A stretch of 64,000 nt of DNA from Spongilla lacustris (GCA_949361645.1 OX442425.1:7678818-7742817), one strand, 5' to 3'. Shown: positions 1 through 12,735, counted from the stretch's first letter. Made by a program: numbers and translations. Notes: generated from the letters alone by a model not told the origin.

Positions 1-715
1 CCTTTGTTCTGCCAGTCGGCCCACAGCTTGTCTATGAACCCGTGATGGAGGAAGAATATCGGGTCATCGGCGGAACGACTGGTACACATCGTCGCACCAA
101 TGTTGCAGTGCATGTTGTCGTGCAGATCATTTTCTATGCTCTTATGCCAGGCTGAGTACTGAGACGCGTCATTTCTCTGCACGAGTGCAACATAGGCGCA
201 ATTATGAGGTCGCCCGTTGAATCGCCTTCCTACCGGTTTATTGGGGTTTGGTGGTATGTAACTACCACCAGCCTTAAAAGGCCCAGTTGTCACAAGAATA
301 CCGTTTCCTCCGAAGCCCGTATCCGTAGGGCTCCATACTTCTGATTGCGTCCAAGTGTTTGCTTCAAGGCTCCAATCCCAGTATGGAATGGTTATACCAG
401 GGCTAATCTGTCTTAGGAGGTTTTCTACTTGTAGAATGTACCAACGATGCCAGGGAAGAAAGAAAGTGTTGGGCCCTCCGTGAATTTCGTAACCAGTGAA
501 TAATAAATAGTGCAAACTGATCAGATTACTGAAGCAGATCTGGTACTTTCTACTTGCGGTTACAACGGTGTTAGTGTAGCGTTTGCGTTCGTCCGGAGTC
601 AAAGAATGCCACTCCTTTCTCACTCGGGAGCACCGGACAAGAACACCATTCTGGCAAGAGCAGCGTCGCCCTCTGGAGTCATACTGAGCCGCGGTAGAAG
701 ATCCGCTACAGCGTT
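1..715 (-). CDS. Tyrosinase / catechol-oxidase-like protein, internal exon, runs off the left edge
   Basis: Type-3 copper enzyme oxidising phenols to quinones (melanin, sclerotisation or defence chemistry). Reading the minus strand from 715 to 1 gives about 238 uninterrupted codons without an internal ATG start. Both copper sites are visible. CuA has a His in a SLHYLL stretch, a His in EIHGGP and the FLPWHRW motif (about 441-461). CuB has DLHDNMH and, at about 41-58, FFLHHGF followed by IDKLW. A YWDW motif lies between them. The upstream part holds a Cys-rich RRCSCQNG segment and a VRKEWHSLTPDER stretch typical of the region before CuA. The exon seems to begin after a pyrimidine-rich acceptor (TTTTTCAG) with phase 1. 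Its end and the rest of the gene lie left of the window; the 5-prime exons were not found. Six copper-ligand histidines are all in this exon, so the family call is firm; the exact substrate is not known. A broken copy is at 41876-42120. Confidence 0.9.
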
Positions 716-3224
716 CTGAAAAAGTAAATCGGTCATAAAAAATCATAATGCATCGTGCAGCGTCAGGGATAAAGAGTATTATAAATATAAGAACCATTCC
801 TAATCCCGTCGTCCGTGGACCTCATGCACCATGCATGCATAATTGATTTATATATGTTCACAGATATGTTTCATACCTAATGAAACCATCATTGCTATTT
901 GCCCTCCTACAGCTACCCACATCACACCAGGTGCCTTCAGCACACAACCACTACACCACGGTTGTTTGCGGCCATACATTTTGTGGACACTAGGTTATTT
1001 ATCCGGAATATTGAAATGATTACGTCGTGCCTTAGCAACGCCCATGGCAACCACATAGCAGAACAAAAACGTGAGCCAGCACAAAACAGATTGGTTATTG
1101 TCGCCGTTTGAAACCACGAAATAAAGCCAGCATCGTTTTTCTATTTACAGTGCTTACCTCATGCTACAGGTTCGTTGCCACGCTGCGTTATAGCTCGTGA
1201 AAGCGGGTAACCCGCGATGTACCTCTCCTGTTGGAAGTGAGTTATCTACGTACCCAACCCATAGAAAGTCGAAATCAAAGCTGAATCTTGAAGTAGCTAA
1301 AAGGTGCTAGCTGATAATGGTATGTGCTAAAAGCCACCTTTTTTTTTGGCTAGTGATATGTGGTACCAAAGTTACGCGTGAAAAGCGATATGGTCATTGC
1401 TGAATTCGCTTGGGTCCAGTTGGGAGGAGGGTCGCTGCCACATTTCGCTGCCACATTTTGTGGAGCCACGGAGGGTAGATGCTCCTTCACATTAAGTACC
1501 AATTGCTGAACTTTGTCTGGTACTGAATAAGGGGGCCATGGTACGTCTGTTGAATGGTACGTCCCTTGAACCTTGCATGTATGGATTCAGCTCCAGCTGT
1601 TTTCCCATGCAGGAGGCCAATGCACTTTAATTTACTTGCCCATGGCACTTTTTTTTTGTTCTGCAACTTGCTGTCCTGGTAGGCCTGGGTGATATGGCAT
1701 AAATGTAAGGTCTCATTAAAAAAAAAAAAAAAAACAACCAAAAAAAAAGCAGTGAATTGTAATTAGCTGAAAGCATGCAGATGTTGTCTCACTTCAGGCT
1801 TTATCAGTTGCACTGGTGTGCGCCATACTTAATATCCTTCATACACTTAGGTGCTATGTCATTAATAAGTGTGTGGATCAGTTGTGGTGCTGCCTTTAGC
1901 TGTGTTGCAGGTAGTGGAGTGTCTATGAAGTAGCATGAACATATAACCCCACTGCAACTGAACACCTTGAACCTTGCACATCAGTGCCCTACACAGGAGC
2001 TGTAAAACCCTCAGGATTATGAGACACGTAGCTGCTTCAAAATTTAAAGGGAATATGCTTGTGAATGGTGTGAGCTGCTGATATTGTGCTTCCAGCACAA
2101 GATGTTCCCTGCTAGATCTGTCATTCAGCTTGTGTTAATAGCGAAAACAGTGTACAAATGACCTGCAAACTCTTGGCAGGTATATGAACTCCTTGATTTC
2201 TTTTCCCTAGCCTCCACCAAGAACCAGCTAAACACTGCAACGCTCTTTGCCTTTCGGCATGTGGTGCTCCATTCAAAACCACACCAATTATTCATAAAAT
2301 ACTGATGCCCGGTTTAGTGGTAAAAAAAAAAAAAAAAAGGTGGCTAGTTCTGAACATCATATATATGCTCTCCCATGTGTGTTGTTGAGTGTTCTTGCTT
2401 ACCGACCTGTTTAGTGGGTTGGTTCGGCCGTACAACGAGCTGGAAGTAGACCCTCCAAAGTTACATGCGCGTAAAAACGGCCTGCGCATAACTATTAGTC
2501 AAACGAAGTGCTCTTGCGCGTTGATAACTTTGTTGACTAGACTGGTAGGGGGTGTGCAGGAGCTATTTGTTTCAACGGAACAACTTACAGCATGTGTTGT
2601 ATATGGCTCGCTAAAAACGACTTGGATAATGAGGTACGAACATTACAGCTTTAGGGGCGTATACCGTATTGTCTAATTATCAACCTAGTGTCCAGCCGCA
2701 AACAGCCGTGACACCCATCACCTCCCACATAACCACCATTACACCACACCAGATAACACCAGCACACATCTACCCACATCACACCAGACCAGATGCCCTC
2801 AGCACACAACCACAGTTACCTACTGTACATAGGCCTATACATGTATTGCTTGGCCTAACCACACACTTAGTTGCATGGGCGTGTCCCGTCTACCCAGGAT
2901 TTTGTCATGTGGTGGTGGTGGGATGCGGTTTACCAGAGGGGGCTGCATTCGTACTTTTAAAGTCACAAAACATACAATGTATAGCATAATTGCGTAGCAA
3001 CATGCAGATGTTGCTACCATGCACAGGCTGCATGGTAACATATGTGCATGCGTTGGAGGACTGGGCACGCGCACTCAATAACTCGTCCAAAGTAGACTGC
3101 ATGAGCTTGTCATTTAGCTAGTACATGCAGCAATAGTAGTAATATCAAGTGATGGAAGCTGCTGAAATGGTTAACAATGTCTAGACAACTCATATATATA
3201 ATTTATTAATTATTATATATATAT
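716..3224. other. Intergenic or intronic stretch upstream of the tyrosinase exon
   Basis: No coding exon recognised. It contains several A or T runs (about 1330, 1720, 2322) and two related copies of a short segment beginning TACCCACATCACACCAG (about 913-952 and 2770-2812). The signal-peptide exon of the tyrosinase gene may be here but I could not identify it. Confidence 0.4.
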
Positions 3225-4052
3225 GGGACAGTGTCCAGCAAAATCGGGCTTGTGGGGTTATAATTTTATCACTATAAAAATTGCACGTTGCACTAAACAA
3301 CACATCTTCGCGACGGTACTACGTTTTCCTTTAAAATTTCGTAAACTTGTTCCTACACTACACCATTTCTCTGTGTGAAAATGGATTTTTGTGATCTACA
3401 AATTTACCGTGTCGTGGATACAACAATCGTTAACCCCGCGGGTTAGAAATCCACATTTCTCCACGTACGAGTGTTGAAAACGCCTCAAATTCGGGTTGCA
3501 CATAGAGGAGTCCTGTAGCTATTGGTTTGTTCTGTTCGTTAATTTCTATATCATCCGTTACGGAGATACAGTTGAAAAACTACGGGCACGTTTTCCCGCT
3601 TCGTTCGCGCCAATGATTTTGGCATATCGCGTCCCGCTCAGTGAATGGGAAGGCGGTGATTATATCATTGGCACGAATCAAGCGGGAAAATGTGCCTGTC
3701 GTTTTCTCAACTGTATCTCCGTAACGGATGATTCAGAAACTAACGAACAGAACAAATCAATAGCTACAGGACTCCTCTATGCACACTCCGAATTTGACAC
3801 GTTTTCAACACTCGTACGTGGAGAAATGTGGATTTCTAACCCGCGGGGTTAACAATTGTTGTATCCACGGCACGGAAAAGGTGTAGATCACAAAAATCGA
3901 TTTTCACACAGAGAAATGGTGTGGGAACAAGTGTACTGAATTTGAAAGAATAAAGTAGTACCGTCGCGAAGATGTGTTGTTTAGTACAACGTGCAATTTT
4001 TATAGTGATAAATTTATAACCCCACAAGCCCGATTTTGCTGGACACTGTCCC
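3225..4052. mobile_element. Foldback MITE of the GGGACAG family, 828 bp
   Basis: The whole element is one long inverted repeat: the first about 400 bases return as reverse complement in the last about 400, with a short centre near 3640. It starts GGGACAGTGTCCAGCAAAAT and ends with its complement, inside an (AT)n tract on both sides. Its centre shares the CGCGCCAATGAT / ATTGGCGCGAA module with the copies at 7357, 11345, 56155 and 59119 and with the ends of the 13.5 kb element. It codes for no protein of its own; the 118-codon open frame across the centre is a by-product of the palindrome. Confidence 0.85.
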
Positions 4053-4240
4053 ATATATATATATATGCATGATGAGTTCCAAAACTCAGAGGACATTTAG
4101 ATTGTTGTTTTAAAAAAGTTCTACAACAGCAAAAGTAGACGTGCTGGTAAAAATCTCAAAACTTTCTTAAAGCAAATACAAAATAAAATAATAATAATAC
4201 TAAAGGCATAAAATTCCTAAACAGTCGTAGCTTTGCAGCT

Positions 4241-5462
4241 TTTAATGTTTAATCTCCAGGGAAAAATCCTTATTTAAGGATGTCATTATCCTTAAATAAG
4301 GATCGTCTTTTGCATTGCATACTTTTGCTAACCAAGCAAATTAGATAATATAAATGCTATTGGTCAATTGTATACTGATTAGTCTACATAACAAACTATA
4401 AATGATGTCAATATGATCAATGTCCATATTTTAAAACAGGGATGAAGTGGCACATCCTTATTTAAGGATTGACACCATCCTTAAATAAGGATCACAACAG
4501 TAGAGGTTATTGACCTCAAAAACCATAGTGGTTTTAAAACTCTTGATTTTCTCTGATAGTCAGTTAAACCCTCACAACCTGATTCGTAGAAAAAATAACT
4601 TGTGGTTAATAAGTTATGAGCATTTACATCATAACACTTCAAAATTAATATCAAGCGTTTGTATGACGCGTACGTGTACTGATGTTCTGGTCAAACGTCA
4701 GCGTGGATGTATCCCTATACATGCACTGTAGCCTCGCTGAGATCAGTGCATGACCACGTGCACTACATGTGGGGGGGGGGGGGGGGGGGGGGGGGTTTAC
4801 GGGAGATGTAGGAAGCGTTGCCAATTCTTAGCCCCAATTAATCAGACTCGAGGAGACCACGTCATTGCCTAGGCCTACTGTTGCTGCCGCCATAGATTAC
4901 AGAATTCAGTACGGTCACCTAGCTACACATGTATATATAGGCCTAGTGGCCCGCCTACATGTAAGTCCCATCCATACTGAGGAATTACATCCGTCGTTTT
5001 CACTAAGCAGGGTTGCTTAGCTATAGCTTGACACTTTCGAGTGTATGACACTGGCCGCGCGGTCCGGTATACGTACGTACAATGTACGTGAGTCGTGAGC
5101 CAGCGTATCGCCGTGGATATTGTTCCACAGATGGGTCCATCTGATTCTGACAGTCTACATTCTATAGCTACTACATCAGCTTTCAGAAACCTGCCCTTCC
5201 TTCGATTTGAGTTAATTGGCTCACTACTATATCGCCAACGGCATATGGCGGCTACGCCATAACGAGACTGTAATACCGGTTTTTGAGCAAGTCAAACCTG
5301 TTGTGATCGCGGCAGTAACGCTAATCTGCCTTATCTTGAATCTAGTTAATCACAAATCTAAAATAAAGCACCAAGTGTGCATCATTCTCTTAGAAAGTGG
5401 TCATCATCCTTATTTAAGGATGGCCATCCTTAAATAAGGATTCCGGGAGATTAAACATTAAA
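4241..5462. mobile_element. 1.2 kb DNA element with TTTAATGTTTAATCTCC ends and three TTAAGG hairpins
   Basis: Left end TTTAATGTTTAATCTCC (4241) is matched by its reverse complement ending at 5462. Just inside the left end, in the middle and just inside the right end are three short hairpins with the same stem CCTTATTTAAGGAT (4268-4304, 4455-4492, 5407-5443) and different loops. A 25-base poly-G run sits at 4771-4795. No transposase is seen, so this looks like a non-autonomous DNA transposon. I could not define a target-site duplication. Confidence 0.6.
4771..4795 (+). repeat. Poly-G run (25)
   Basis: Uninterrupted G. Similar runs occur at 9020-9050 (C), 19147-19164 (C), 30330-30358 (G after T), 42379-42394 (C), 44941-44963 (G), 54839-54875 (C) and 61419-61438 (G). 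Lengths are likely imprecise in any assembly. Confidence 0.95.
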
Positions 5463-5529
5463 TAAACTATACATGTATATTACATTATTAACTTGAAATG
5501 ATGTATCTGATCTAAATAAGTTGAAAATA

Positions 5530-7301
5530 TATATGCTACACGATTTGCGCAATCCCGGGATTGTCCTACGCAAATCCTGGATCCACGGGTTTGTTTGCGC
5601 AATCTCGAGATTGCCCTTAGATGTTTTAACCCAATCAACTCGCGTATCTCGTAATGTTCAACTATAACGAGGGCACAAAAGTTATATCGACTACATCAGA
5701 GCCTGGCAGAGCCGTTGAGCGTACACACAGATAAGTTGAGATAACTTGTCGGTCTGGGTCTCCAACCTATTTGGGCTTTTCAAGACGGTAAGTTGTGTGG
5801 TAGGCATGATTAAGAGCGGATCGATTGATATCAATAGAACACTTTCCTGTGACGGTTGTAAGAGGCCCAGTGGCTTCTCTTGAATCCAGCTTATGGGCGT
5901 CCACTATTTTATCAATATGTAACGCACTTATGGGCGCCAGCTACATAATTTGAAGTTTAAGTGGGTAAACTGAAGTACAGCCGTATTTGTAAGAAGGAAA
6001 TCAGGGAGCTAGTTTGTTGGGTAGTTGCGCTTATAAATGGGTACCGACCGTTTGAAGTTTTGGATGAAGTTGCACTTGTACGCTGACTTAATAGCAAGAT
6101 GTGACAAGTATTTTTTGTCATTAAAAAAAAATCTGTGCAGGATTCTATTAACACCATCGTTCTAGCAGTGTTAGTACGAGGTTACGTATTGTATGTTACC
6201 AAAAAAAAAAAAAAAAAAAAAAACCTACTGTACAGAGAAAATTGTTAATTTAATAGTATGTGTGTATGTTTTTTTTCTTTGAATGTCTTCCATGGTCTAC
6301 GGGTGCAGATATTCAGTTTGTGAGCCTGCAAAGTGTCCCCCTTTCCAGTTCTCAAAACACTATACAGCAAAATCTAGTCAGTTCCACTAAAATCTATCAT
6401 ATATATAGCATCAGGATATATAAAGCACTAACCTATAAAGTAGCCTCAAGTGTGTGTTCAATCTACTGACAAGGTTAATCACCGATGATTGGATAGGTAT
6501 GGACCAATCCTGCTCTTCAGAGCCAATCAGAGGAGAAGGACAAGGAGGTGGCCTAGCTGGAACCTTGCACCAAATCAGTTAATTGCTTATATCGTATTTT
6601 ACACATGCAAAATATTACAATGGGAGCACATTAATTGCTGATTTTGTAAAGAACTGGCCTGGTGACTCGACCAGTCTTGATGACAGACCAGCATCCTCAA
6701 AGTCAAAAGAGAAATGATGGTTGCGGGAAATGAAGTAATTTATACATGCAAGGCCAATTAAAATCTTAATATAATAATTTGTCTCCATATATTTCTGCAG
6801 ATACTGGTGATGGTGAGGAAAAAGTGATATCTCAGGGGAAATATATTTCATATTTGGTAGCATTATTGAAGGCTTGTCATGCAAGCAAGTACTGTACAAA
6901 GGGAGACATGAAGGACTGCTTATCAAGATGTAACGAACCTGACCGCATTTTCAAGAGTTCTGAACCATGGCACAGTTCACTGTGCTTGGTGTCTCATTAG
7001 TAGAGAACAATTGTATTTGTACATCATAGGCCTTTTATTTGTACTTCAAACACATGTTATTTGATATATAAAGTATAATGTGGATGTACTCATTATTCCT
7101 TACCCATCGCTAATACATTACTGATCTGTCTGACCTATGCTTTGCGCAGGGCAATCCCGGGATGTCCTGATCTACGCTTTGCGCACAAGCAATCCTAGGA
7201 TTGCGCGGACAATCCATGGATTGTACCACAAATCACGGATCCAGGGTTTGCGCAGGACAATCCCGGGATTGCGCAAATCCACGCTTTGCGCGTAACATAT
7301 A
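5530..7301 (+). mobile_element. Palindrome-rich DNA element, copy A
   Basis: Both ends carry clusters of small palindromes built on TTTGCGCAATCCCGGGATTG and GGATCC(A)GGGTTTGCGCA. The inner end matches the outer end in inverted orientation (right tip GCGCGTAACATATA at 7288-7301; left tip degraded, starting TATATGCTAC). The interior is the inverted counterpart of 32510-34416: both contain the same segment coding for TTQQTSSLISF on one strand, and the same EDAGLSSR and NYYIKILIG reading-frame pieces. This copy is more decayed than copy B and has no intact gene. Confidence 0.7.
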
Positions 7302-7356
7302 CATCGAATTCGAAATACAAGTCGATATTGGAGACTTTAGGGTGCCTATGTAAAAT

Positions 7357-7975
7357 GGGACACTGAGTTCACGCGCGAAAATTTCCCCATTGTTACAAAT
7401 TTTTATATAATGTTATATAAAAATACCTTATGCCGGCTTGCATGAAACGCTATAACTTTCAAACGATTATATCTATCAATATCTTATTTTCAACACTTCA
7501 CACCACACCATTTCTCTATGGTCAGTAAAATGCATCTTGGAATCTTGCACAAGCTCCGTGCCAGTATTGCAGCGTCCGATACCCCACTGGGTTCAAACCT
7601 GCCATATAACTTTCGGCAGGAGTAACTGATCAAATCTGGCGTTTCGAAATTCGGTTTGTAGGTATACATAGGTATTTGTACTATTGATCTGTTCTGCTCG
7701 TTAATTTTTATGTTCTCCGTTATGGAGATACACTCGTACAGTTGAACAAACTTAATGCGGCATGTTTTCCCGCTTGATTCGCGCAAATGATATTTTCACC
7801 GAGCGGAACGCTATTTGCCCAAATCATTGGCGCGAATCGAGCGGCACATAATATATTCAATCGTTTCTCTGTAACGGATGACGAAATGGTGTTCAAAAAT
7901 AATAAGTTGATAGCGTTAACCGTTCGGAAGTTCAGCATATAGCTTAGTGCACGGGAAATTTTCGCGTGAACTACC
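7357..7975. mobile_element. Degraded foldback MITE of the GGGACAG family
   Basis: Starts GGGACACTGAGTTCACGCGC and ends with the complement TTTTCGCGTGAAC; the last bases of the right tip are decayed (ACTACCTG instead of ACTGTCCC). The interior has the family modules (AACGAGCAGAACA, TCTCCGTTA, CGAGCGG) in mirrored order, shorter than in the 800-bp copies. Confidence 0.7.
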
Positions 7976-9017
7976 TGAAATAATGATTGCGTTGGATTAG
8001 TTTAATTAATTTAATTTTGGTCCACGTATTAACCGATTGTACGCTGTTTGCAGATGGACATTAGGTATCCAATTAGAATAATACGTACCGTAAATTGAAA
8101 TATAAGGTAATGTCCGTGCCTCATTATGAAACGTACGTCTAGCGAACTAAACTGCTCTAAGTATAAAACGTGTGCGGAGATTAGTTACTTCGTTTTCATT
8201 ATCCCAATGTGATGTTCCTGGATATGCGCAAGCTCTACATTACGTTCCTTAATAGCGCGCATCCTCTTTTTGCACCAATATGATTATCGAGCCGTAACTT
8301 TTAACAGGGTGTACTTTGGGTTCGTTGCACAGATGCCCTGCAATTTTTCAAAGCCGAGTTCAGCGTACATATTCATGTAGAATGTCAACTTTTTTTTTTC
8401 ACGATGCAGTATGCCATAGAATGGTTTGTAGTAGTTTCGATACATACTGATATAGAAGTAATAGAACTAGAGAGACGGTTCAAAAGCACTGTGGAGTGTA
8501 TTGTGAGATTGTTAGTGGCGAAGGGCACAGATACACGGATAGCCCTTGGTGCAATTGACAAATTTGTACATGTTCAGAACACCTCAATTAACCGTCTTTG
8601 TGGGAGGTCAATGACAAAGCATGGTGCCTGTACCGACACATGTACCAGCCATGCGTGAATGTTTTGTCACCACACAGGGCTGAGGCCATTCCACAATAAG
8701 CAAATAGCTCCACAATACTTAGCCCGGATCTTAACCTCCTAGAGCACTGGTGTGCATGCATTGCTGAACTGTGATTAGATAATGTTAGTTATGATTATTG
8801 ATGATCTAAGTCATGCTCATTGTACACAACAATACCCATTACAGTAGTACATGTAGTGCATGTAGGAAGCATGAGGGACATGGGGGCAAGTACCCTCACA
8901 CTCCCCCCTCCCCCACTATTTATAATTGTGTCCATAAAGGCATAAAGAGCCGGCCAGGGAGGGGGGAAGTTGTACATATAACACCTTAAAAATTTACATG
9001 TAGGTCATGTGACTCAT

Positions 9018-9050
<33 letters not shown>

Positions 9051-11344
9051 ACTACTTCCCCTACATGATTTCTTATTTACCCCCTTTTTAAACACCCTTC
9101 TTCGTGTGTGCATGAGATGAAAGTTGTGGAGAAAAGCTTTAAGCTTGGACTTTCCAGTTAAGGTTTAGACAAGCTAAGTTGACTTTTTTAAATCTTAAAA
9201 ATAAAATATCTCTTAATGGAAGAGCTGTATAGCATATGGTTCCGAGGATTTCAGTAGGAACGTATTTTTCAAGATTGAAAGGGTGCAAATTATCGAGCCG
9301 TAACTTTTAACAGGGTATTAATCCGTGTGATTATTGGCAATGCCGCCTAGCGCCTGTACGTTACGTATAGGGTTAGGGTTACCTAGGTGTTGCTAGGGCA
9401 TTATATGATGTTTTTGGGGAGGGAGGCCGAGGCCTGATGTCCAGACTTTCAATCAGCGGTGACGCAAATTTGTATCCGTTTAATTGAACGCAAATTTGCG
9501 TCCAGCTGTGTGTCTACGTATTCTGCATGTGCTTCAAACACCTCATTAGTAATCAGCAGGGACGCAGAAACAATGGTTTGTAAGGCTAGTCAGCTTACTT
9601 TGAATGTAAACACGGCACGGTATTACCATAGATAGTATAGCCAGTAAGTGACTTCATGCATTGCAGTCTTAAAGCTTCGTACAACCTATAGCCCTTGCTA
9701 AAGGAGTACTTAGAACGTTATAGTACTGACAAATGCCGACTAATACGAGTGAACATAAGCTTAACAACCAAGAGGAAGCGAAAAGGGAAAGCATTTTTTA
9801 GCACGAGCGGCCATATAATCATTGGTGTCTTTCTACGAAATATACTGCCACTACCAAACGTGCTGTAAAATTCAACCAAGGGTTAGCCCTTGGACTCTAC
9901 AGTTGTTTGAACGCAACTTGTACATTCAAAAGTCCCACCATTCTGTAGTTGTGTCAGCACACGCACGGATAGCTAATCAAATTCTGCTACACGAAAGTCA
10001 ATTACATGTACCGGTAGTTTATTTAGCAAATAAACAAGCCTGTCTTAAAATGATCGTACGATTGAGTACATAGAAACGCAATTGTGTAGTAAGGTACACA
10101 GATAACCCCCGATGAAGCCAATTATAAATTAAAAACATTCTGAACCAATTCCTAAAAATATTTAGCATATTAAATGTATACGTACACGTACTTACGTGGA
10201 GGTAAATTACATTCATTGGAATTCAATAGGTTCTCACAAACTCGCTGCACTGCCGCCCACATTTCTCCAGCACTGGTTTGGGAAATGGAAAGCTGGCTTA
10301 AGCTTTCGTTGCAATGTACCTCAGGAGCTGGAGGGATAGGGTGCACGTAACTAGTATTCAGAGGTGGCTCATCGTGTGGGGTGTAGTAGGGCCGCCCATA
10401 TTCATCGGTGTTCAGATCGCAAATCAAATCTATACATGGCGCGGGGAAAAGATGATTAATCAAAATGACATTTCACGAACTGAGCAATATAGGCTGACCT
10501 GCAGCTGTGCCCACCACTAAGGTGAGAGCTACTTGTAGGACGACCAACCCCGCAAGCATATCTGCGTTTGGACTATTCCGCGCGTCGTGAAGCATATCCC
10601 TTGCGTTCGAGCTTTATATACACACATTATTATTTTTGTTTCTTGCGGGTATTTTGCGAAACTGTACCATAGCATTGCCATGGATTCCAATCCTTTCTGA
10701 AAATTGATGGCTTTTCTAGTGAAACGCGGTAGGATCGAGCTTACTATATAGGTTTTTAAACCATGCAAGTCAGTACAACGAGTCTGTGCTCCATTACTGC
10801 CATTAGTAGCCGGCGGTAATATTTTTTTGAGGCAACACATATGCAGGTAGAGCATAACTGAGACAGAGTTGAGTTATATATAGGGCGTGACGATGTACAC
10901 GATACATGTACATTAATATGGGGGTAAAGAAGAGTGACAAGGAGAAACGGATCATATATGAGTTTAAACCACGTCTAATTTATAATTGCCCGCGTCATAG
11001 ATAATGAACCCAGCATACATCCTCCTATTTGCGTGAGCCGTAAACCGAACTCATATAAGTGGGCCTATTTGCCCAAAGCTGACGACTGACGCTCACGGAA
11101 TTAGACGAACCGTGATATGCACCTCATCAGAACCATGATAAAGATAAAAGAATTAAGATTCTTGTGTTGATTTTAAGCAACCATGCATGCATGCATGGGT
11201 GCCTTACTGAAAGCTCATTTCAGTATCCAGCTCAATACTTCAACCTTGTATACTTTTCGAGCTGGCCACTGATGCATATCAAACTCCGTCGAATGTTAAT
11301 TGTTTGCCTCAAACTGATATAATTATAATTATATATATATATAT
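7976..11344. other. Gene-poor stretch with a 28-bp direct repeat and poly-C run
   Basis: No gene recognised. An exact 28-base word beginning ATTATCGAGCCGTAAC occurs at 8283-8310 and again at 9289-9316 in the same orientation. A 31-base poly-C run is at 9020-9050. A small hairpin built on GACGCAAATTTG lies at about 9462-9501. Open frames here (for example 8404-8658) have no recognisable domain. Confidence 0.5.
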
Positions 11345-12144
11345 GGGACAGTTCACGCGAAAATTGCGCTTCGTATATATAAATAAAATGTTATAAAGTT
11401 ACCTTGCGTTTGAATAACTTTAACTCACGAATGGTTAAAGCTATCGACTTCCTATTTTCAACACTTCATATCACACCATTTCTCTATGTTAAAATACAGT
11501 TTGAAGTCTTGGACCTTCTCCATGCCTGTATTGCAACGTCCGATACCCCTCCAGGTTCAAACCCGCCATAACTTTTGATAATAGTAATCAAATCGCTTCA
11601 AATTCGGTTTGTAGGTAGAGAGGTCCTATACCTACTAATTTGTTCTGTTCGTTATGTTTTGTGTCCCGGAGATACAGTTGAACAAACTACGTGTAAATTT
11701 TCGCGCTCGATTCGCGCCAACGATTTGGGCAAAGTGCGTCCCGCTCGATGTATGGGGAGGCGGAAATTATAACATTGGCGCGAATCTAGCGGGAAAACGT
11801 GCACGTAGTTTGTTCAACTGTATCTCCGTAACGGATGGTATAAAAATTAACGAACAGAACAAATCGATAGGTATAGGATCTCTCTACCTAGAATTTGAAG
11901 CGATTTGATTACTATTAACAAAAGTTATGGTGGGTTTGAACCTGGAGGGGTATCGGACGTTGCAATACAGGCATGAAAAATGTCCAAGACTCCAAACTGT
12001 ATTTTACCACAGAGAAATGGTGTAGTATGAAGTATTGAAAATAGGAAGTCGATAGCCTTAACCATTCGTAAGTTAAAGTCATTCAAACGCAAGGCAATTT
12101 TATAACATTTTATTTAGATGCGCAATTTTCGCGTGAACTGTCCC
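11345..12144. mobile_element. Foldback MITE of the GGGACAG family, 800 bp
   Basis: Starts GGGACAGTTCACGCGAAAAT and ends with its complement at 12144; (AT)n on both sides. The arms are about 390 bases each and meet near 11745. The right end is separated by only 22 bases of (AT)n from the left tip of the 13.5 kb element, whose terminal arms are closely similar, so two family members sit side by side. Confidence 0.88.
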
Positions 12145-12166
12145 ATATATATATATATATATATAT

Positions 12167-12545
12167 GGGACAGTTCACGACAAAATGAGCCTTCGTATAT
12201 ATATATAAAATGTTATAAAATACCTTTACGTTTAAATAGCTATAACTGCCCAACGGTAAGAGCTATTGACATCCTATCTTCAACACTTTAAACTATACCA
12301 TTTCTCTATGCTAAAATACATTTTGGGATCTTTCACTTGCTCCATACCAGTATTGCAACGTCCGATACCCTTTCGGGTTCTAACCCGCCATAACTTTCTG
12401 TAGGAGTAATGAAATCTCTTCAAATTCGGTTTATAGGTAGAGAGGTCCTTTACCTATCGATTTGTTCTGTTCGTTAATTTTTATGTATTCCGTTGGGGAG
12501 ATACAGCCGTTCAAAGTAGGTACAGGTTTCCCGCTCGAATCGCGC
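12167..12545 (+). repeat. Left terminal inverted repeat of the 13.5 kb element
   Basis: About 380 bases pairing with 25312-25688. It equals one arm of the foldback MITEs (modules for AACACTTCA, CAACGTCCGATACCC, GGTAGAGAGGTCCT and TGTTCTGTTCGTTAATTTTT in the same order), then continues into element-specific sequence. Confidence 0.85.
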
Positions 12546-12735
12546 CGTTGCACGGGCGTGAACCGCTTCCATTCACTCATGTACATGAATATTCAACTTC
12601 TCCCGTTTATTAACTTAGCCACACCTACAAAGCAGGATACGCGACAAACGGCGGTGAGTATTGGATCTCTCAGGTCATGCCTATTATAGTTGTTATTCGT
12701 TATCCTCTTTGTACATGTAGATAAAGATAAACGAT

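Noticed and set aside
510..719. 69-codon plus-strand frame
   Set aside because: Antisense to the tyrosinase exon, which has clear copper motifs on the minus strand.
3496..3852. 118-codon frame, with similar frames in other MITE copies (7720-7938, 11654-11908, 56430-56630)
   Set aside because: It runs through the centre of a palindrome, so it mirrors itself and is open by base composition. The frames do not conserve length or start between copies.
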